Source: Bacteroidota bacterium | Lineage (GTDB): Bacteria > Bacteroidota > Bacteroidia > Chitinophagales > Chitinophagaceae | Assembly: GCA_016712665.1 (NCBI GenBank) | Contig: JADJQP010000002.1 | Location: forward strand, 62,001-126,000 | DNA: 64,000 nucleotides | Direction of reading: 5' to 3' | Shown here: piece after piece, positions 18,895-27,877 of the stretch | Numbering within the stretch: the stretch's first letter is position 1 | Layout of the letters: each line of letters opens with the position of its first letter | The notes under the pieces: model-generated | Told to the model about the DNA's origin: nothing | Databases searched by the model: none | Seen by the model: the letters and a program-made list of their open reading frames with translations, nothing else | Position numbers and translations under genes: made by a program

Positions 18895-19407
18895 ATGCGT
18901 ATTTTTCTGACAGGAATGATGGGTTGTGGCAAATCTTTTTGGGCCCCACGTATTGCTGCAACAGCAGGTTTACAATGTATTGATTTAGACCATTACATCG
19001 AAGAAAAAACGCAACAATGTATCTCCGATTTATTTGAAACAAAAGGAGAATCGTATTTTAGACAAATCGAAAATTTTTATCTTCTAGAAATCATCGAAAA
19101 ATATACGCATTGTATTATTGCAACCGGTGGCGGTACTCCTTGTTTTCATAATAATATGGAACGGATGAAAGGAGCCGGAAAGGTGATATATCTCAAAACG
19201 CGTTTGGAGATTTTGGCAGAACGCATAGCAAATTCCGATCGAAAAAGACCCTTACTTAAACAAGCTTCAACAACCGAATTAATAAGGCCCCTTACCGATA
19301 TCTATGAATCCAGAAAAAATTGTTATGAGAAAAGTGACCATATTATAGATATGAATCACTGTGATGAAACTACCTTTGCCGAAACGTTTCTTAAAAACTA
19401 TGTATAA
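18895..19407 (+). CDS. aroK: shikimate kinase
   Basis: Phosphorylates shikimate at the 3-hydroxyl with ATP, the fifth step of the aromatic amino acid pathway, in the cytoplasm. The 170-residue protein has the Walker A motif GMMGCGKS at residues 7-14, the shikimate-binding DLDHYIEE and the conserved ATGGGTP, and a lid region with RKRPLL-like sequence (DRKRPLLKQ). Its end overlaps the start of the DUF423 gene by 8 bases, so the two form a coupled unit. Confidence 0.93.
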   Translation: MRIFLTGMMGCGKSFWAPRIAATAGLQCIDLDHYIEEKTQQCISDLFETKGESYFRQIENFYLLEIIEKYTHCIIATGGGTPCFHNNMERMKGAGKVIYLKTRLEILAERIANSDRKRPLLKQASTTELIRPLTDIYESRKNCYEKSDHIIDMNHCDETTFAETFLKNYV

Positions 19408-19792
19408 ACCCTCACTGATAGCCGGAAGCCTTTTTGCATTGCTTGGCGTTATTATTGGTGCCTTTGGCGCACATTATTTAAAAACCATTTTTACTCCCGA
19501 AATCTTGCAGAGTTTTGAAACCGGTGTGCGATATCAGTTTTATCATGCCTTTGCACTGCTAATTGCAGGTATCGTTGCGAAGGAAAATCCTCAATACCAA
19601 AAAAGTATTCTGTTGCTTTTTAGTGCCGGTATCCTCCTTTTTTCAGGATCTATCTATCTTCTCTGCTGGCTTAAGGCAACCATGAGTATTGGACTGGGAG
19701 GATTGGGAATTATCACCCCCATCGGAGGTTTACTATTTATTGCAGCATGGCTGATGTTACTGATTTCACTGTTCAGAGCTAGGAAGTCATAG
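19400..19792 (+). CDS. DUF423 small membrane protein
   Basis: A 130-residue integral membrane protein with four predicted hydrophobic segments. It starts MYKPSLIAGSLFALLGVIIGAFGAH and carries the family-typical GAFGAH, VRYQFYHAFALL and TPIGGLLFIAAW. DUF423 proteins have no established biochemical role. The ATG at 19400 lies inside the end of aroK, giving an 8-base overlap; the longer frame from 19361 is only aroK read in another frame. Its 3' end overlaps the convergent cdaA gene by 14 bases. Confidence 0.85.
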   Translation: MYKPSLIAGSLFALLGVIIGAFGAHYLKTIFTPEILQSFETGVRYQFYHAFALLIAGIVAKENPQYQKSILLLFSAGILLFSGSIYLLCWLKATMSIGLGGLGIITPIGGLLFIAAWLMLLISLFRARKS

Positions 19793-20582
19793 CATTGTAC
19801 ATTTCCTTCTTTACTTCTTCTATAGGTACCCCTATCTGCAATTTGCCTTGATACGCAATTGCTAATTTTCCGCTTTCCTCCGATACAACAATTACCAAAA
19901 CGTCATTGTGTTCGGAGGCTCCTACAGCGGAACGGTGACGCAAACCTATATGCGAAGGCAATTCAGCACTGTCACTTATTGGCAACACGATACCGGCTGC
20001 AATTAAATTATTTCGATCAATAATAACTGCACCATCATGCAAGGGACTCGATTTTGAAAATATACTTTCTAATAATTTTGCACTTACCGTACCGTTAATA
20101 ATATTTCCGGTATTGGTATCAAACTCAAAACGTTCAGAATGAGCAATTACAATGATAGCTCCTAATTTTTTTTCTTGAAAAAACTTCAATGCATTGGCAA
20201 TTTCGTCAATTACGTCTTCTTCCACAATGTATTTATTAAGGGTATTGGCTTGAAATAATCTACTGATAAAACCATTTTTGCCAAGCGGCGAACGACGTCC
20301 CAGCACTATGAGAAATTTTCGGATTTCGGGTTGAAACACCACCAATAAGCCAATCAATCCTATACTGACCAAGCGGTCGAGCATTTCGCTCATTAAGGGC
20401 ATTTCCAACTTTTTTACCAGCAGCCACAACACATATATCACCAAACCGCCGATAAAAATATTAAAGGCGATACTTCCTCTAAGAGCTCGAAACATTTGAA
20501 AAATAATCAGCAAAACAAGGGCAATGTCCACCATTTCAATAGCGGTCATATGCTTAAAATATCCGAGGGTTTCTTGAAACAT
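19779..20582 (-). CDS. cdaA: diadenylate cyclase (membrane DAC, CdaA type)
   Basis: Makes the second messenger cyclic di-AMP from two ATP. The 267-residue protein has three N-terminal membrane segments (MVDIALVLLIIFQMF, FNIFIGGLVIYVLWLLV, LVSIGLIGLLVVFQ), then the DisA_N catalytic domain with the DGA motif in SPLHDGAVII and the RHR motif in GLRHRSAVG. The start MFQETLGYF (20582) lines up with CdaA proteins; an upstream ATG at 20630 would add 16 residues and overlap the divergent ABC gene start, so it is less likely. Confidence 0.9.
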   Translation of the reverse strand: MFQETLGYFKHMTAIEMVDIALVLLIIFQMFRALRGSIAFNIFIGGLVIYVLWLLVKKLEMPLMSEMLDRLVSIGLIGLLVVFQPEIRKFLIVLGRRSPLGKNGFISRLFQANTLNKYIVEEDVIDEIANALKFFQEKKLGAIIVIAHSERFEFDTNTGNIINGTVSAKLLESIFSKSSPLHDGAVIIDRNNLIAAGIVLPISDSAELPSHIGLRHRSAVGASEHNDVLVIVVSEESGKLAIAYQGKLQIGVPIEEVKKEMYNAMTS

Positions 20583-20620
20583 CAGCAACAAATATAATAT
20601 ATTTACGCAGGTGACAAAAT

Positions 20621-21289
20621 ATGAGTGCATTAATAGAGATAACAGATTTATTCAAGGACTACAAAATGGAAACGCATGTGGTTTCTGTTTTAAAAGGAAT
20701 TTCCCTACAGATAAAGAAAAATGAATACGTTGCACTAATGGGGCCATCGGGTTCGGGCAAATCAACCTTAATGAATATATTAGGCTGCCTCGACACGCCC
20801 ACCTCAGGACACTATATTTTAAACGGCATCGATGTTAGCGGGATGCAGGATGACGAACTGGCAAAAATTCGCAATACCGAAATCGGATTTGTATTTCAAC
20901 AGTTTAATTTATTGCCACGACTAAGCGCACTCGATAATGTGGCCTTGCCACTGGTATATGCAGGCGTTGCCAAAAAAGAGCGTACAGAGACAGCTCGGCT
21001 TATGTTGGAGAAGGTGCATCTAGGTGATCGGACCCATCATAAACCAAACGAACTTTCGGGCGGACAATGTCAACGCGTAGCCATTGCACGGGCGCTAGTA
21101 AATAATCCCTCTTTGATATTAGCAGATGAACCCACCGGCAACCTCGATTCGGCCACCTCTGCTGAAATAATGGAAATCTTGGATACTATTCATAAAAATG
21201 GAAATACCATTTTGCTGGTAACTCATGAAGAAGACATTGCCAAACATGCTGAGCGAGTGATTCGCTTGAAAGATGGAATGATTGCCTAA
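20621..21289 (+). CDS. ABC transporter ATP-binding protein (LolD/MacB type)
   Basis: A 222-residue ATPase that would power an MacB/LolCDE-type mechanotransmission transporter, for example lipoprotein release or efflux. It has Walker A GPSGSGKST (about 41-49), the Q-loop, the signature LSGGQCQRVAIARAL with Cys in place of the usual Gln, Walker B LILADEPTGNLDS, and the His switch VTHEE. No permease gene is next to it, so its partner is elsewhere. It is divergent from cdaA. Confidence 0.9.
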   Translation: MSALIEITDLFKDYKMETHVVSVLKGISLQIKKNEYVALMGPSGSGKSTLMNILGCLDTPTSGHYILNGIDVSGMQDDELAKIRNTEIGFVFQQFNLLPRLSALDNVALPLVYAGVAKKERTETARLMLEKVHLGDRTHHKPNELSGGQCQRVAIARALVNNPSLILADEPTGNLDSATSAEIMEILDTIHKNGNTILLVTHEEDIAKHAERVIRLKDGMIA

Positions 21290-21311
21290 TGTAGTGGCCA
21301 TTTTTCAACAC

Positions 21312-22259
21312 CTATTTTTCATGAAGCCATTTCAAAATGTCGTTCTCATAAAGCGTTATGTAATTTGACTCTCGCACCAGAGTGGTATCTTTCACCCACT
21401 TAATGGTAGGTAAGGCAATGCCTCCATTAATGGTTTTAAACTGCTCAGCGCCATTAAACATAGAATAGGGTACATTGGTGAGGCGGGTATCTTCAAAAAA
21501 TGGTTTTAGCATACTACTGTCACCATTCAGCACAATATAAAAGGGAAGTTCCGGATGTTTATCCCTCATTATGCGGATGCGTTTGGCAGCCTTTCTGCAA
21601 TACTCGCAGGTAAGACTCATAAAGGAAATTACATGTTTTCCTTTTCGCAATTCTTCCGTGGGGGGCGCATTGATTTCAGATTGATATAACATACTTAAAG
21701 GTAAAGGCTCATTAATGTCCTGCTCCTTCTCGTAAATATAAATACTTTCGGGAGGGTTCATTAAGAATGGAATCAGTAGACAGGTAAGTAGCAGCAGAAT
21801 AACCGTTAAGCTTGCAAAGCGAAAGCGCCATTCATGTTGTAGAAAAGAAATAATGCCGATAAGCACTAGCATGGCTAGATTCTTGTAAACAGACTCTAAA
21901 GGTGTCATTTGAATGACTTCTCCAAAGCAACCACAATTACCACTACTGCCATGTACCTTTATCACCAATAACAGATAGGCTGTAAAAACAACTAAAAGCA
22001 GTACAGATACTGGAATGGCCACCCTACGTAATCGAAGGTGCGTGATAAATAATAAGCCTAAAAAGATTTCCAATCCTATAAGCAATCTTGCGCTCCACTC
22101 AGCAAGATCCCAGTTGAGTGGTGTCGTTTCTACAATTGTCCATCCAAATTGTTCGAGCGTAGGAATTTTAGAAATGCCGGAAAAAATAAATACGATACCT
22201 ATAACGACACAAAGAATCGATGACACTACTTTTGAATAAAAGCTTGCATTACCCGTCAT
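21312..22259 (-). CDS. MauE/DoxX-like membrane protein with thioredoxin-like domain
   Basis: A 315-residue protein with an N-terminal four-helix MauE/DoxX-type membrane domain, including the characteristic NCGCFG after the third helix, a further membrane segment (LTVILLLLTCLLIPFLM), and a C-terminal periplasmic thioredoxin-like domain with the redox pair CEYC in SLTCEYCRKAAKRI. It probably passes reducing or oxidising equivalents across the inner membrane; the substrate is unknown. It is 9 bases downstream of maeB on the same strand, so it is likely co-transcribed, which may be incidental. Confidence 0.85.
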   Translation of the reverse strand: MTGNASFYSKVVSSILCVVIGIVFIFSGISKIPTLEQFGWTIVETTPLNWDLAEWSARLLIGLEIFLGLLFITHLRLRRVAIPVSVLLLVVFTAYLLLVIKVHGSSGNCGCFGEVIQMTPLESVYKNLAMLVLIGIISFLQHEWRFRFASLTVILLLLTCLLIPFLMNPPESIYIYEKEQDINEPLPLSMLYQSEINAPPTEELRKGKHVISFMSLTCEYCRKAAKRIRIMRDKHPELPFYIVLNGDSSMLKPFFEDTRLTNVPYSMFNGAEQFKTINGGIALPTIKWVKDTTLVRESNYITLYENDILKWLHEK

Positions 22260-22268
22260 AATGAATTC

Positions 22269-24551
22269 CTATTTATTTTTTTTCCCTTTTACATGCGCAT
22301 CTACGGATGCAATAGCCACCATATTTACGATTTGTCGCACACTACTTCCCAATTGCAATACATGCACCGATTTATTTAAACCGAGGAGTATTGGTCCAAT
22401 GGCTTCTGAATTACCAAGTTCCATCATCAAGTGGTAGGCAATATTTCCGGCCGACAAATTGGGAAAGATTAAAACATTTGGACTATTATCAATGAGCGCA
22501 CTAAAGGGATAATTTTCTTTCAACAAATCATTATTAAAAGCCACACTCGCTTGTACTTCGCCATCTACTATTAAATCTGGATGATGGGTATGTAAATAAT
22601 CAACGGCTTCTTTCACAATTTTGGATTCGGTAAGATTGCTGCTTCCAAAATTAGAATACGATAACATGGCCACTTTAGGCTTAATGTTTAGGTTTTTAAT
22701 TTTTTCGGCTGCCAAAAGGGTAATTTCAACCAAATCAGATGCCGTTGGAAATTCGTTTATAGTGGTATCTGCAAAACAAATGGGGCCCCTTTTGGTAAGC
22801 ATCAAGTACATACCCGCAATTTTTTTCACATTTGGTTCTACCCCAATAATCTCAAGTACAGGCCGTAAGGTATCCGGGTATTTTCGGGTCAATCCGGTAA
22901 TCAGTGCATCTGCTTCGCCACATTGAATCATCATACACCCAAAATAATTTCGCTCGCGCATAATCTTTTTGGCTTCGTAGGTATTATACCCCTTTCGATT
23001 TCGTCTTTGAAAGAGAATTTCGCCATACTCATTCCGTTTGGCTTCATTATCTTCCGACTTCGGATCGATAATTTCAACACCGGCAAGGTCTAAATTATGT
23101 TCCTTAATGATGGCTTTAATTTTTCGCATGTTGCCCAATAATATTGGTATCGCTATCCCCTCTTCTTTCGCAATCTGCGCTGCCTTCAAGGTTTTAAAGT
23201 TTTCAGCATCGGCAAATACCACGCGCTTTTTATACTGTTTGGCTTTGTTGATAATCACTTTCAAAATATTATCATCACTACCTAGTCTTTTTTGCAATTC
23301 TTCTTCATAAACCTTCCAATCGCCAATTACGCGTTGCGCTACCTTACTTTTTACGGCAGCCTTTGCCACCTCCAACGATACGGTTGAAAGCAAACGAGGA
23401 TCCATGGGTTTAGGAATGATATAGGTAGGTCCATAACTCAGGTTTTTTTCTTGATAGGCCATGTTCACCATTTCGGGAACCGGCTTTTTGGCCAAGGATG
23501 CCAGCGCCTTTACGGCAGCTAATTTCATTTCTTCGTTAATGCTTTTTGCGCGTACATCCAATGCCCCTCTAAAGATATATGGGAAGCCCAATACATTGTT
23601 TACCTGATTAGGATAATCGCTTCTACCGGTGGCCATTATTACATCGGGTCGGGTTTTGATAGCGGTTTCATAATCTATTTCCGGATCGGGATTGGCCAAT
23701 GCGAAAACAATGGGATTGGCAGCCATTCCTTTCAACATTTTGGCATTGACAATACCACCTTTACTCAATCCGATAAATACATCAGCACCTTTCATTGCCT
23801 CCTCTAGCGATTTCACTTTTTTGGCACAGGCATACTTCTGTTTCATTTTATCCAAATCCTTTCGGTCTTTGGTAATAGCACCCTTGCTATCAAACATAAT
23901 AAAATTTTCAACCTTTGCGCCTAATTTAATATAGAGGTTGCAACAAGCCATGGCAGAGGCGCCAGCTCCACTAACCACAATTTTTACTTCACTAATGTTT
24001 TTTCCTTGTATCTCCAATGCATTCAACAATGCGGCAGACGAAATAATGGCGGTTCCGTGCTGATCATCGTGCATGATAGGGATATTCAATTCTTTCTTGA
24101 GTCGTTCCTCTATCTCAAAACATTCGGGAGCCTTAATATCTTCTAAATTGATACCTCCAAAAGTAGGTTCCAATGATTTTACAATTTTTATAAAATCCTC
24201 CACATTATTACAATTCAGCTCGATATCAAATACATCGATATCTGCATAAATTTTAAACAATAAGCCTTTGCCTTCCATTACGGGTTTAGAGGCTAAGGGC
24301 CCGATATCGCCCAGTCCTAATACTGCGGTTCCATTTGAAATTACTGCCACCAGATTCCCTTTTGCGGTATATTTATAAACACTTTCGGGCGTTTTATGTA
24401 TTTCTCTGCAAGGTTCGGCCACTCCGGGAGAATACGCAAGAGCCAAATCACGTTGGGTTTTGGTTTCCTTAGATGGGATTACCTCAATTTTTCCGGGTCT
24501 CCCTTTGGAATGATAATCGAGGGCATCCGTTTTTCGTATAGATTTTTGCAT
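22269..24551 (-). CDS. maeB: NADP-dependent malic enzyme with phosphotransacetylase-like domain
   Basis: Oxidatively decarboxylates malate to pyruvate while reducing NADP, supplying NADPH and linking the TCA cycle to pyruvate. Residues 1 to about 430 form the malic enzyme (SPGVAEPC, DIGPLASKPVMEGK, the cofactor site VVSGAGASAMACC, FALANPDPE); residues about 430-760 are a phosphate acetyltransferase-like domain, usually regulatory (acetyl-CoA sensing) in MaeB. The 760-residue length is exactly that of MaeB proteins. No frameshift is present. Confidence 0.95.
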   Translation of the reverse strand: MQKSIRKTDALDYHSKGRPGKIEVIPSKETKTQRDLALAYSPGVAEPCREIHKTPESVYKYTAKGNLVAVISNGTAVLGLGDIGPLASKPVMEGKGLLFKIYADIDVFDIELNCNNVEDFIKIVKSLEPTFGGINLEDIKAPECFEIEERLKKELNIPIMHDDQHGTAIISSAALLNALEIQGKNISEVKIVVSGAGASAMACCNLYIKLGAKVENFIMFDSKGAITKDRKDLDKMKQKYACAKKVKSLEEAMKGADVFIGLSKGGIVNAKMLKGMAANPIVFALANPDPEIDYETAIKTRPDVIMATGRSDYPNQVNNVLGFPYIFRGALDVRAKSINEEMKLAAVKALASLAKKPVPEMVNMAYQEKNLSYGPTYIIPKPMDPRLLSTVSLEVAKAAVKSKVAQRVIGDWKVYEEELQKRLGSDDNILKVIINKAKQYKKRVVFADAENFKTLKAAQIAKEEGIAIPILLGNMRKIKAIIKEHNLDLAGVEIIDPKSEDNEAKRNEYGEILFQRRNRKGYNTYEAKKIMRERNYFGCMMIQCGEADALITGLTRKYPDTLRPVLEIIGVEPNVKKIAGMYLMLTKRGPICFADTTINEFPTASDLVEITLLAAEKIKNLNIKPKVAMLSYSNFGSSNLTESKIVKEAVDYLHTHHPDLIVDGEVQASVAFNNDLLKENYPFSALIDNSPNVLIFPNLSAGNIAYHLMMELGNSEAIGPILLGLNKSVHVLQLGSSVRQIVNMVAIASVDAHVKGKKNK

Positions 24552-24625
24552 ATATATTTCCTTTCTAAGCGGTGAAATTAATCAATAAACGCGAAAAGTA
24601 ATGAATAGAATTGACCGCTACCCAA

Positions 24626-25441
24626 CTAATCTTTTAAAGAAATAGCGTGTTGCTCAAAAGCAGCGATCATGTCTGTTAGCGCGGTGGATTTAATTGAGGT
24701 GGCTGTGCTGACCGTATTACTAGTCAACCAATAATAAATGGTAAATTGATACCCGCTTGAAGAAATATCAGACAATTGGACGTTGGGTTTCTGTAAATAC
24801 TCATTTTGAGCGAGCAATTGGTTCATAACCTCTTCCATCACTTCTTTTGTTTTAATCACATTTGTTCCAACAGGTAAGGTAATGCTAAACTGATATCTAT
24901 TTGAATTGTCAAGGGTATAATTAATAAGTGCATTTTTGATGAGCACACTATTGGGAATAAAGACATCTTTTCCGTCGGAGGTTTTCATCTCTGTATCTTT
25001 TAAATTTAAAGCAGTTACCACTCCTTTAATAGAATTGCATTCAATCAGGTCGCCTACTCGAAAGGGTCTGCTGGAAGCCAACAAAATACCGGATAGAAAA
25101 TTTTCTCCGATGTCTTTTAGTGCAAATCCAAAAACGAATGCGGATATTCCGGCACCTGCCAAAATACCGGAGGCCAGCTCGTTTAATTGCATAATTTTAA
25201 TGGCAATAATTAATCCGATTAAATTAATAACCATTCGTATAATATTCGCAATAAAGGTAGAGAGCAAGGGATCTTCATACTTCTTTACCAAACGTGTTTT
25301 GGATATTCTTTTTACCAATACACTTAGCAACCAAGCTACCAGAATAATGATTCCTGCAATAATGGTGCGGTGATATAAATCTAAGGAATTAATGGCCACA
25401 TCAAGTGGTTGGTGCAATACTATTTGAATGATTTCTTTCAT
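24626..25441 (-). CDS. small-conductance mechanosensitive channel (MscS family)
   Basis: Opens under membrane tension to release solutes during hypo-osmotic shock. The 271-residue protein has three membrane segments, with the pore-lining helix ASGILAGAGISAFVFGFALKD rich in Gly and Ala, followed by the beta domain (FRVGDLIECNSIKGVVTALNLKDTEMKTSDGK) and a C-terminal alpha/beta domain. It lacks long extra N-terminal helices, so it is a compact MscS. The ATG at 25441 (MKEIIQIVLHQPL) is chosen because the frame's upstream 22 residues do not fit the family. It marks the left edge of the accessory region. Confidence 0.9.
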   Translation of the reverse strand: MKEIIQIVLHQPLDVAINSLDLYHRTIIAGIIILVAWLLSVLVKRISKTRLVKKYEDPLLSTFIANIIRMVINLIGLIIAIKIMQLNELASGILAGAGISAFVFGFALKDIGENFLSGILLASSRPFRVGDLIECNSIKGVVTALNLKDTEMKTSDGKDVFIPNSVLIKNALINYTLDNSNRYQFSITLPVGTNVIKTKEVMEEVMNQLLAQNEYLQKPNVQLSDISSSGYQFTIYYWLTSNTVSTATSIKSTALTDMIAAFEQHAISLKD

Positions 25442-25528
25442 GCTACTAAAGAAACAAATGTAGCTCAATTCAAAAAGAATCATATAATTATTCCTTAGAA
25501 TTCGCACAAATTCTCAACGTATTCAAAT

Positions 25529-25662
25529 GGTTCGAAATTTGAAATTCCGCAGGACTATCTAAGGATTTGTAATCCTATAGAACGGTTTTCAAAACCACCG
25601 CTAGCAGTGCGACATTACTAATGTCGAACAGTAGTGGCTATTTTGGAACATTCAGTACGGTC
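25529..25662 (+). repeat. structured repeat family, copy 1
   Basis: This is the first copy of a ~137-bp repeat found seven times up to 33720, always between genes and in this orientation. It contains AGGATT-TGT-AATCCT, GGTTTT-C-AAAACC and CGACATT-ACT-AATGTCG hairpins inside an outer pairing of ATTCC with GGAAC. Here the third hairpin is fully paired, where other copies have a wobble or mismatch. A further shared piece, ACGCGTCGCAGAACGGCA, follows at 25710-25728. It sits between the divergent mscS and lipoprotein genes. Confidence 0.75.
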
Positions 25663-25791
25663 TGTAGAATAAATCGCTTAAGGTGCAATAATTTAACTAC
25701 GATGTGAGGACGCGTCGCAGAACGGCATCATTAGCTAGGTTGCAAACCATTTAATACTATGTATACGTCTATAATAATAAACATACATTTT

Positions 25792-26331
25792 ATGAAAATT
25801 ATACTCTTTCTCAGAAACCTAAACGCATTTTTAAATTATTCAAAAATTGCTATTCCCCTATTTTTACTCTTTTGTTTATCAGGGTGCTCAAAAAAACAAA
25901 GCACAACAAGCACTCAACCACAAACTGTCAATAATCCTCCTCCAAATGAGATTGGCAATTCATTTTCCTATAAAAAAAATGGGGTTCTACAACCGATTAC
26001 TTTATTAAAAGTTGCTTATAACCCAAATTGTCTACCAGCTTATATAGCTGTTGAAGTAGAAAATGGCGCAGGCAAGGACGTTCTATTTCTCTATTTACCT
26101 CCTGGCATTACTGAAGGCACCCATAATTTTGAAAAAGTAGGCGGAATATTATTTTATTATGTCATTACGGAAGCAACAAATTATAAGGCTAAAGATGGCG
26201 TTTTAATCATTGATAAACATGACTTTACCGGCAAAAAAATTGAAGGTAGCATTAGCCTAAATATTTTTGATAAAGCCACAGGCCAAAAAATGATTGCTAT
26301 CACAGAAGGGAAATTTAAATTAAAGTACTAG
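25792..26331 (+). CDS. lipoprotein of unknown function
   Basis: A 179-residue protein starting MKIILFLRNLNAFLNY, with an unusually long N-region, a hydrophobic core and the lipobox LSGC (LFCLSGCSKKQSTT), so it is probably anchored to a membrane by a lipidated Cys. A Thr/Gln/Pro-rich linker precedes a beta-rich domain (EIGNSFSYKKNGVLQPITLL ... VGGILFYYVITEATNYK). I do not recognise the family; DUF6252-type lipoproteins are similar in plan. It is the only plus-strand gene in the repeat-separated region and lies between repeat copies 1 and 2. Confidence 0.7.
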   Translation: MKIILFLRNLNAFLNYSKIAIPLFLLFCLSGCSKKQSTTSTQPQTVNNPPPNEIGNSFSYKKNGVLQPITLLKVAYNPNCLPAYIAVEVENGAGKDVLFLYLPPGITEGTHNFEKVGGILFYYVITEATNYKAKDGVLIIDKHDFTGKKIEGSISLNIFDKATGQKMIAITEGKFKLKY

Positions 26332-26376
26332 GATAGATAATGTACTCTAGTCAATAAGATTTTTATTATTCACCTA

Positions 26377-26513
26377 CTGTTCGAAATTTGAAATTCCAAA
26401 CTGCTATCTAAGGAATTGTAATCCTATAGAATGGTTTTCAAAACCGCTGATAGTGGTTCGACATGGCAAATGTTGAACGGGGTTAACTACTTTGGAACAT
26501 CTCGAACAATTGG
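26377..26513 (+). repeat. structured repeat family, copy 2 (most complete)
   Basis: The best-preserved copy. Nested pairings are visible: outermost TGTTCGA with TCGAACA, then TTCCAAA with TTTGGAA, then CTATC with GATAG enclosing two small hairpins (AGGA...ATCCT and GGTTTT-C-AAAACC), then a separate GTTCGACAT/ATGTTGAAC arm with one G-T pair and a GTTAAC palindrome. The arms are asymmetric, with unpaired bases on the left side. It fills the gap between the convergent lipoprotein and TIR genes. Confidence 0.8.
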
Positions 26514-26523
26514 TCAAAGGTAA

Positions 26524-27636
26524 TTATTTTCCCTCTTTAATAATTTTAGCAATGGCTCTTGCAATACTGGCATATGCTTCATCCTTTTTTGTGAATTTTT
26601 GAATAGGTTTGCCATCTAAAGGTAAGGCCTGAAGTTTAGCAAACTCCGATATTTGCCAAAGACAGTCACGCAAAATTATAGGTATCGCCGTTGTTTCATT
26701 GTTTTTATGTCTTTTAAGAGCCGTTTTCATTTCAATATCAAAGCAATAATCTGAAGCCAAAAAATTTGAACTTATAAGCAATAAAATTATTCTGGCATTA
26801 TTGATATTATTATCAATTTGTCCTTTCCATTCTTCCCCTGGTGCAATTTTTCTATCTGTCCAAATACTGATCAGGCCTAGCCTCTGCAAAATTTTGAGGT
26901 GGTCTTCCAATTTTAATCTGTCTTTTTCATCTTTATGAGAATACGATATAAATATAGAATCTCCATTATTAGTACTTTTTTTTACCGAATGTTTTGTGGT
27001 CTTCTTGTTGGTATCAATGTTCAGAACGGTTGCATTCGAGTTATTATTCAATATACTTCGTTCATTTGAAGAAGAAATGGCAAGGTTTTTTAACAATGAA
27101 ATAGCGTCGCTGTATAGCAAGGATTCGAATTCTGTTAATTTGTGCTTCTGTATGTATTTTTTGCAATCAGTGCATAAATGCCCTTTCCTCATTCCATCGT
27201 CAACTCTTGTTTTGTCAAATAAGAAATCGTTGACACATCCTAATCTTTCACTATGATCTATTGCATCATATGGAATCACTTCATCTAGTAACATTCCACA
27301 AATAAAATAAACGAGTCCATTTTCAATCGGCAAAGAGGTTAGATACTTCCACCCAAAAAAAGACAAAATAATCAAATCAGTTTCTCCCTCGAAAAAATAG
27401 TTATTGTCGTATTGAAGTTCTGTTAATACGATAAGGAAATCATTTTGAGACCGTTTTGTTTTAACCTGTTTCAAATATTTATTATGCGTCTTAGGAAACA
27501 TAACATATTCCTCATTTGTTTCGACGATTATTGGAATCTCCTCAAACTTAATATAATTACATTTTGAGTTCAGATATTTCACAACTTTGGATAATTTCAG
27601 ACTCGTTGTAGAATCTTGTGCAATATATATGGTCAT
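26524..27636 (-). CDS. TIR domain protein with unrecognised N-terminal Cys-containing domain
   Basis: A 370-residue cytoplasmic protein. Residues 227-365 are a TIR domain: SIFISYSHKDEKDR, then GEEWKGQIDNNINNARIILLLIS and SSNFLASDYCFDIEMKTAL, with Glu302 at the position of the catalytic Glu of TIR NADases. In bacteria such domains often deplete NAD or make cyclic ADP-ribose signals as part of phage defence. Residues 1-190 form a domain I do not recognise, with GCVNDFLFDKTRVDDGMRKG then HLCTDC, that is Cys134 and a C-x-x-C pair (155/158) that may bind a metal; a Ser/Asn/Lys-rich linker (190-225) joins the two. A lone gene flanked by repeat copies 2 and 3; no defence partner is adjacent. Confidence 0.8.
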   Translation of the reverse strand: MTIYIAQDSTTSLKLSKVVKYLNSKCNYIKFEEIPIIVETNEEYVMFPKTHNKYLKQVKTKRSQNDFLIVLTELQYDNNYFFEGETDLIILSFFGWKYLTSLPIENGLVYFICGMLLDEVIPYDAIDHSERLGCVNDFLFDKTRVDDGMRKGHLCTDCKKYIQKHKLTEFESLLYSDAISLLKNLAISSSNERSILNNNSNATVLNIDTNKKTTKHSVKKSTNNGDSIFISYSHKDEKDRLKLEDHLKILQRLGLISIWTDRKIAPGEEWKGQIDNNINNARIILLLISSNFLASDYCFDIEMKTALKRHKNNETTAIPIILRDCLWQISEFAKLQALPLDGKPIQKFTKKDEAYASIARAIAKIIKEGK

Positions 27637-27705
27637 GGTTAGTATGGAATTTTAATCAAACTTCTTTTTTACGTTCTGGAAATGCCTAGTGGCTTGCTAC
27701 CAATA

Positions 27706-27713
27706 CAAAAATA
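27706..27713 (-). promoter_or_regulatory. Bacteroidota -7 promoter element (TATTTTTG)
   Basis: The minus strand reads TATTTTTG, matching TAnnTTTG, 70 bases before the TIR gene ATG. It lies between that gene and repeat copy 3, so the gene appears to have its own promoter. Confidence 0.35.
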
Positions 27714-27782
27714 GACGAAAATTAATAAAGCCGCAACATCTATTAATTTCTGTAAAAGTGAGCCTATTGGTTATTCCCCCCC

Positions 27783-27864
27783 CTGTTCAGAATTTGAAAT
27801 TCCAAAAGGGCTATCTTAGGATTTGCAATCCTACATAATGGTTTTCAAGAACGCCGATAGTGAT
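27783..27864 (+). repeat. structured repeat family, copy 3 (3' half missing)
   Basis: Matches the first 80 or so bases of the repeat, including an intact AGGATT-TGC-AATCCT hairpin and CTATC/GATAG, then the similarity stops after GCCGATAGTG, 14 bases before the end of the next gene's coding region. The missing half contains the GTTCGACAT arm and the closing TTTGGAA. Confidence 0.7.
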
Positions 27865-27877
27865 TAAAAAAATTCTT

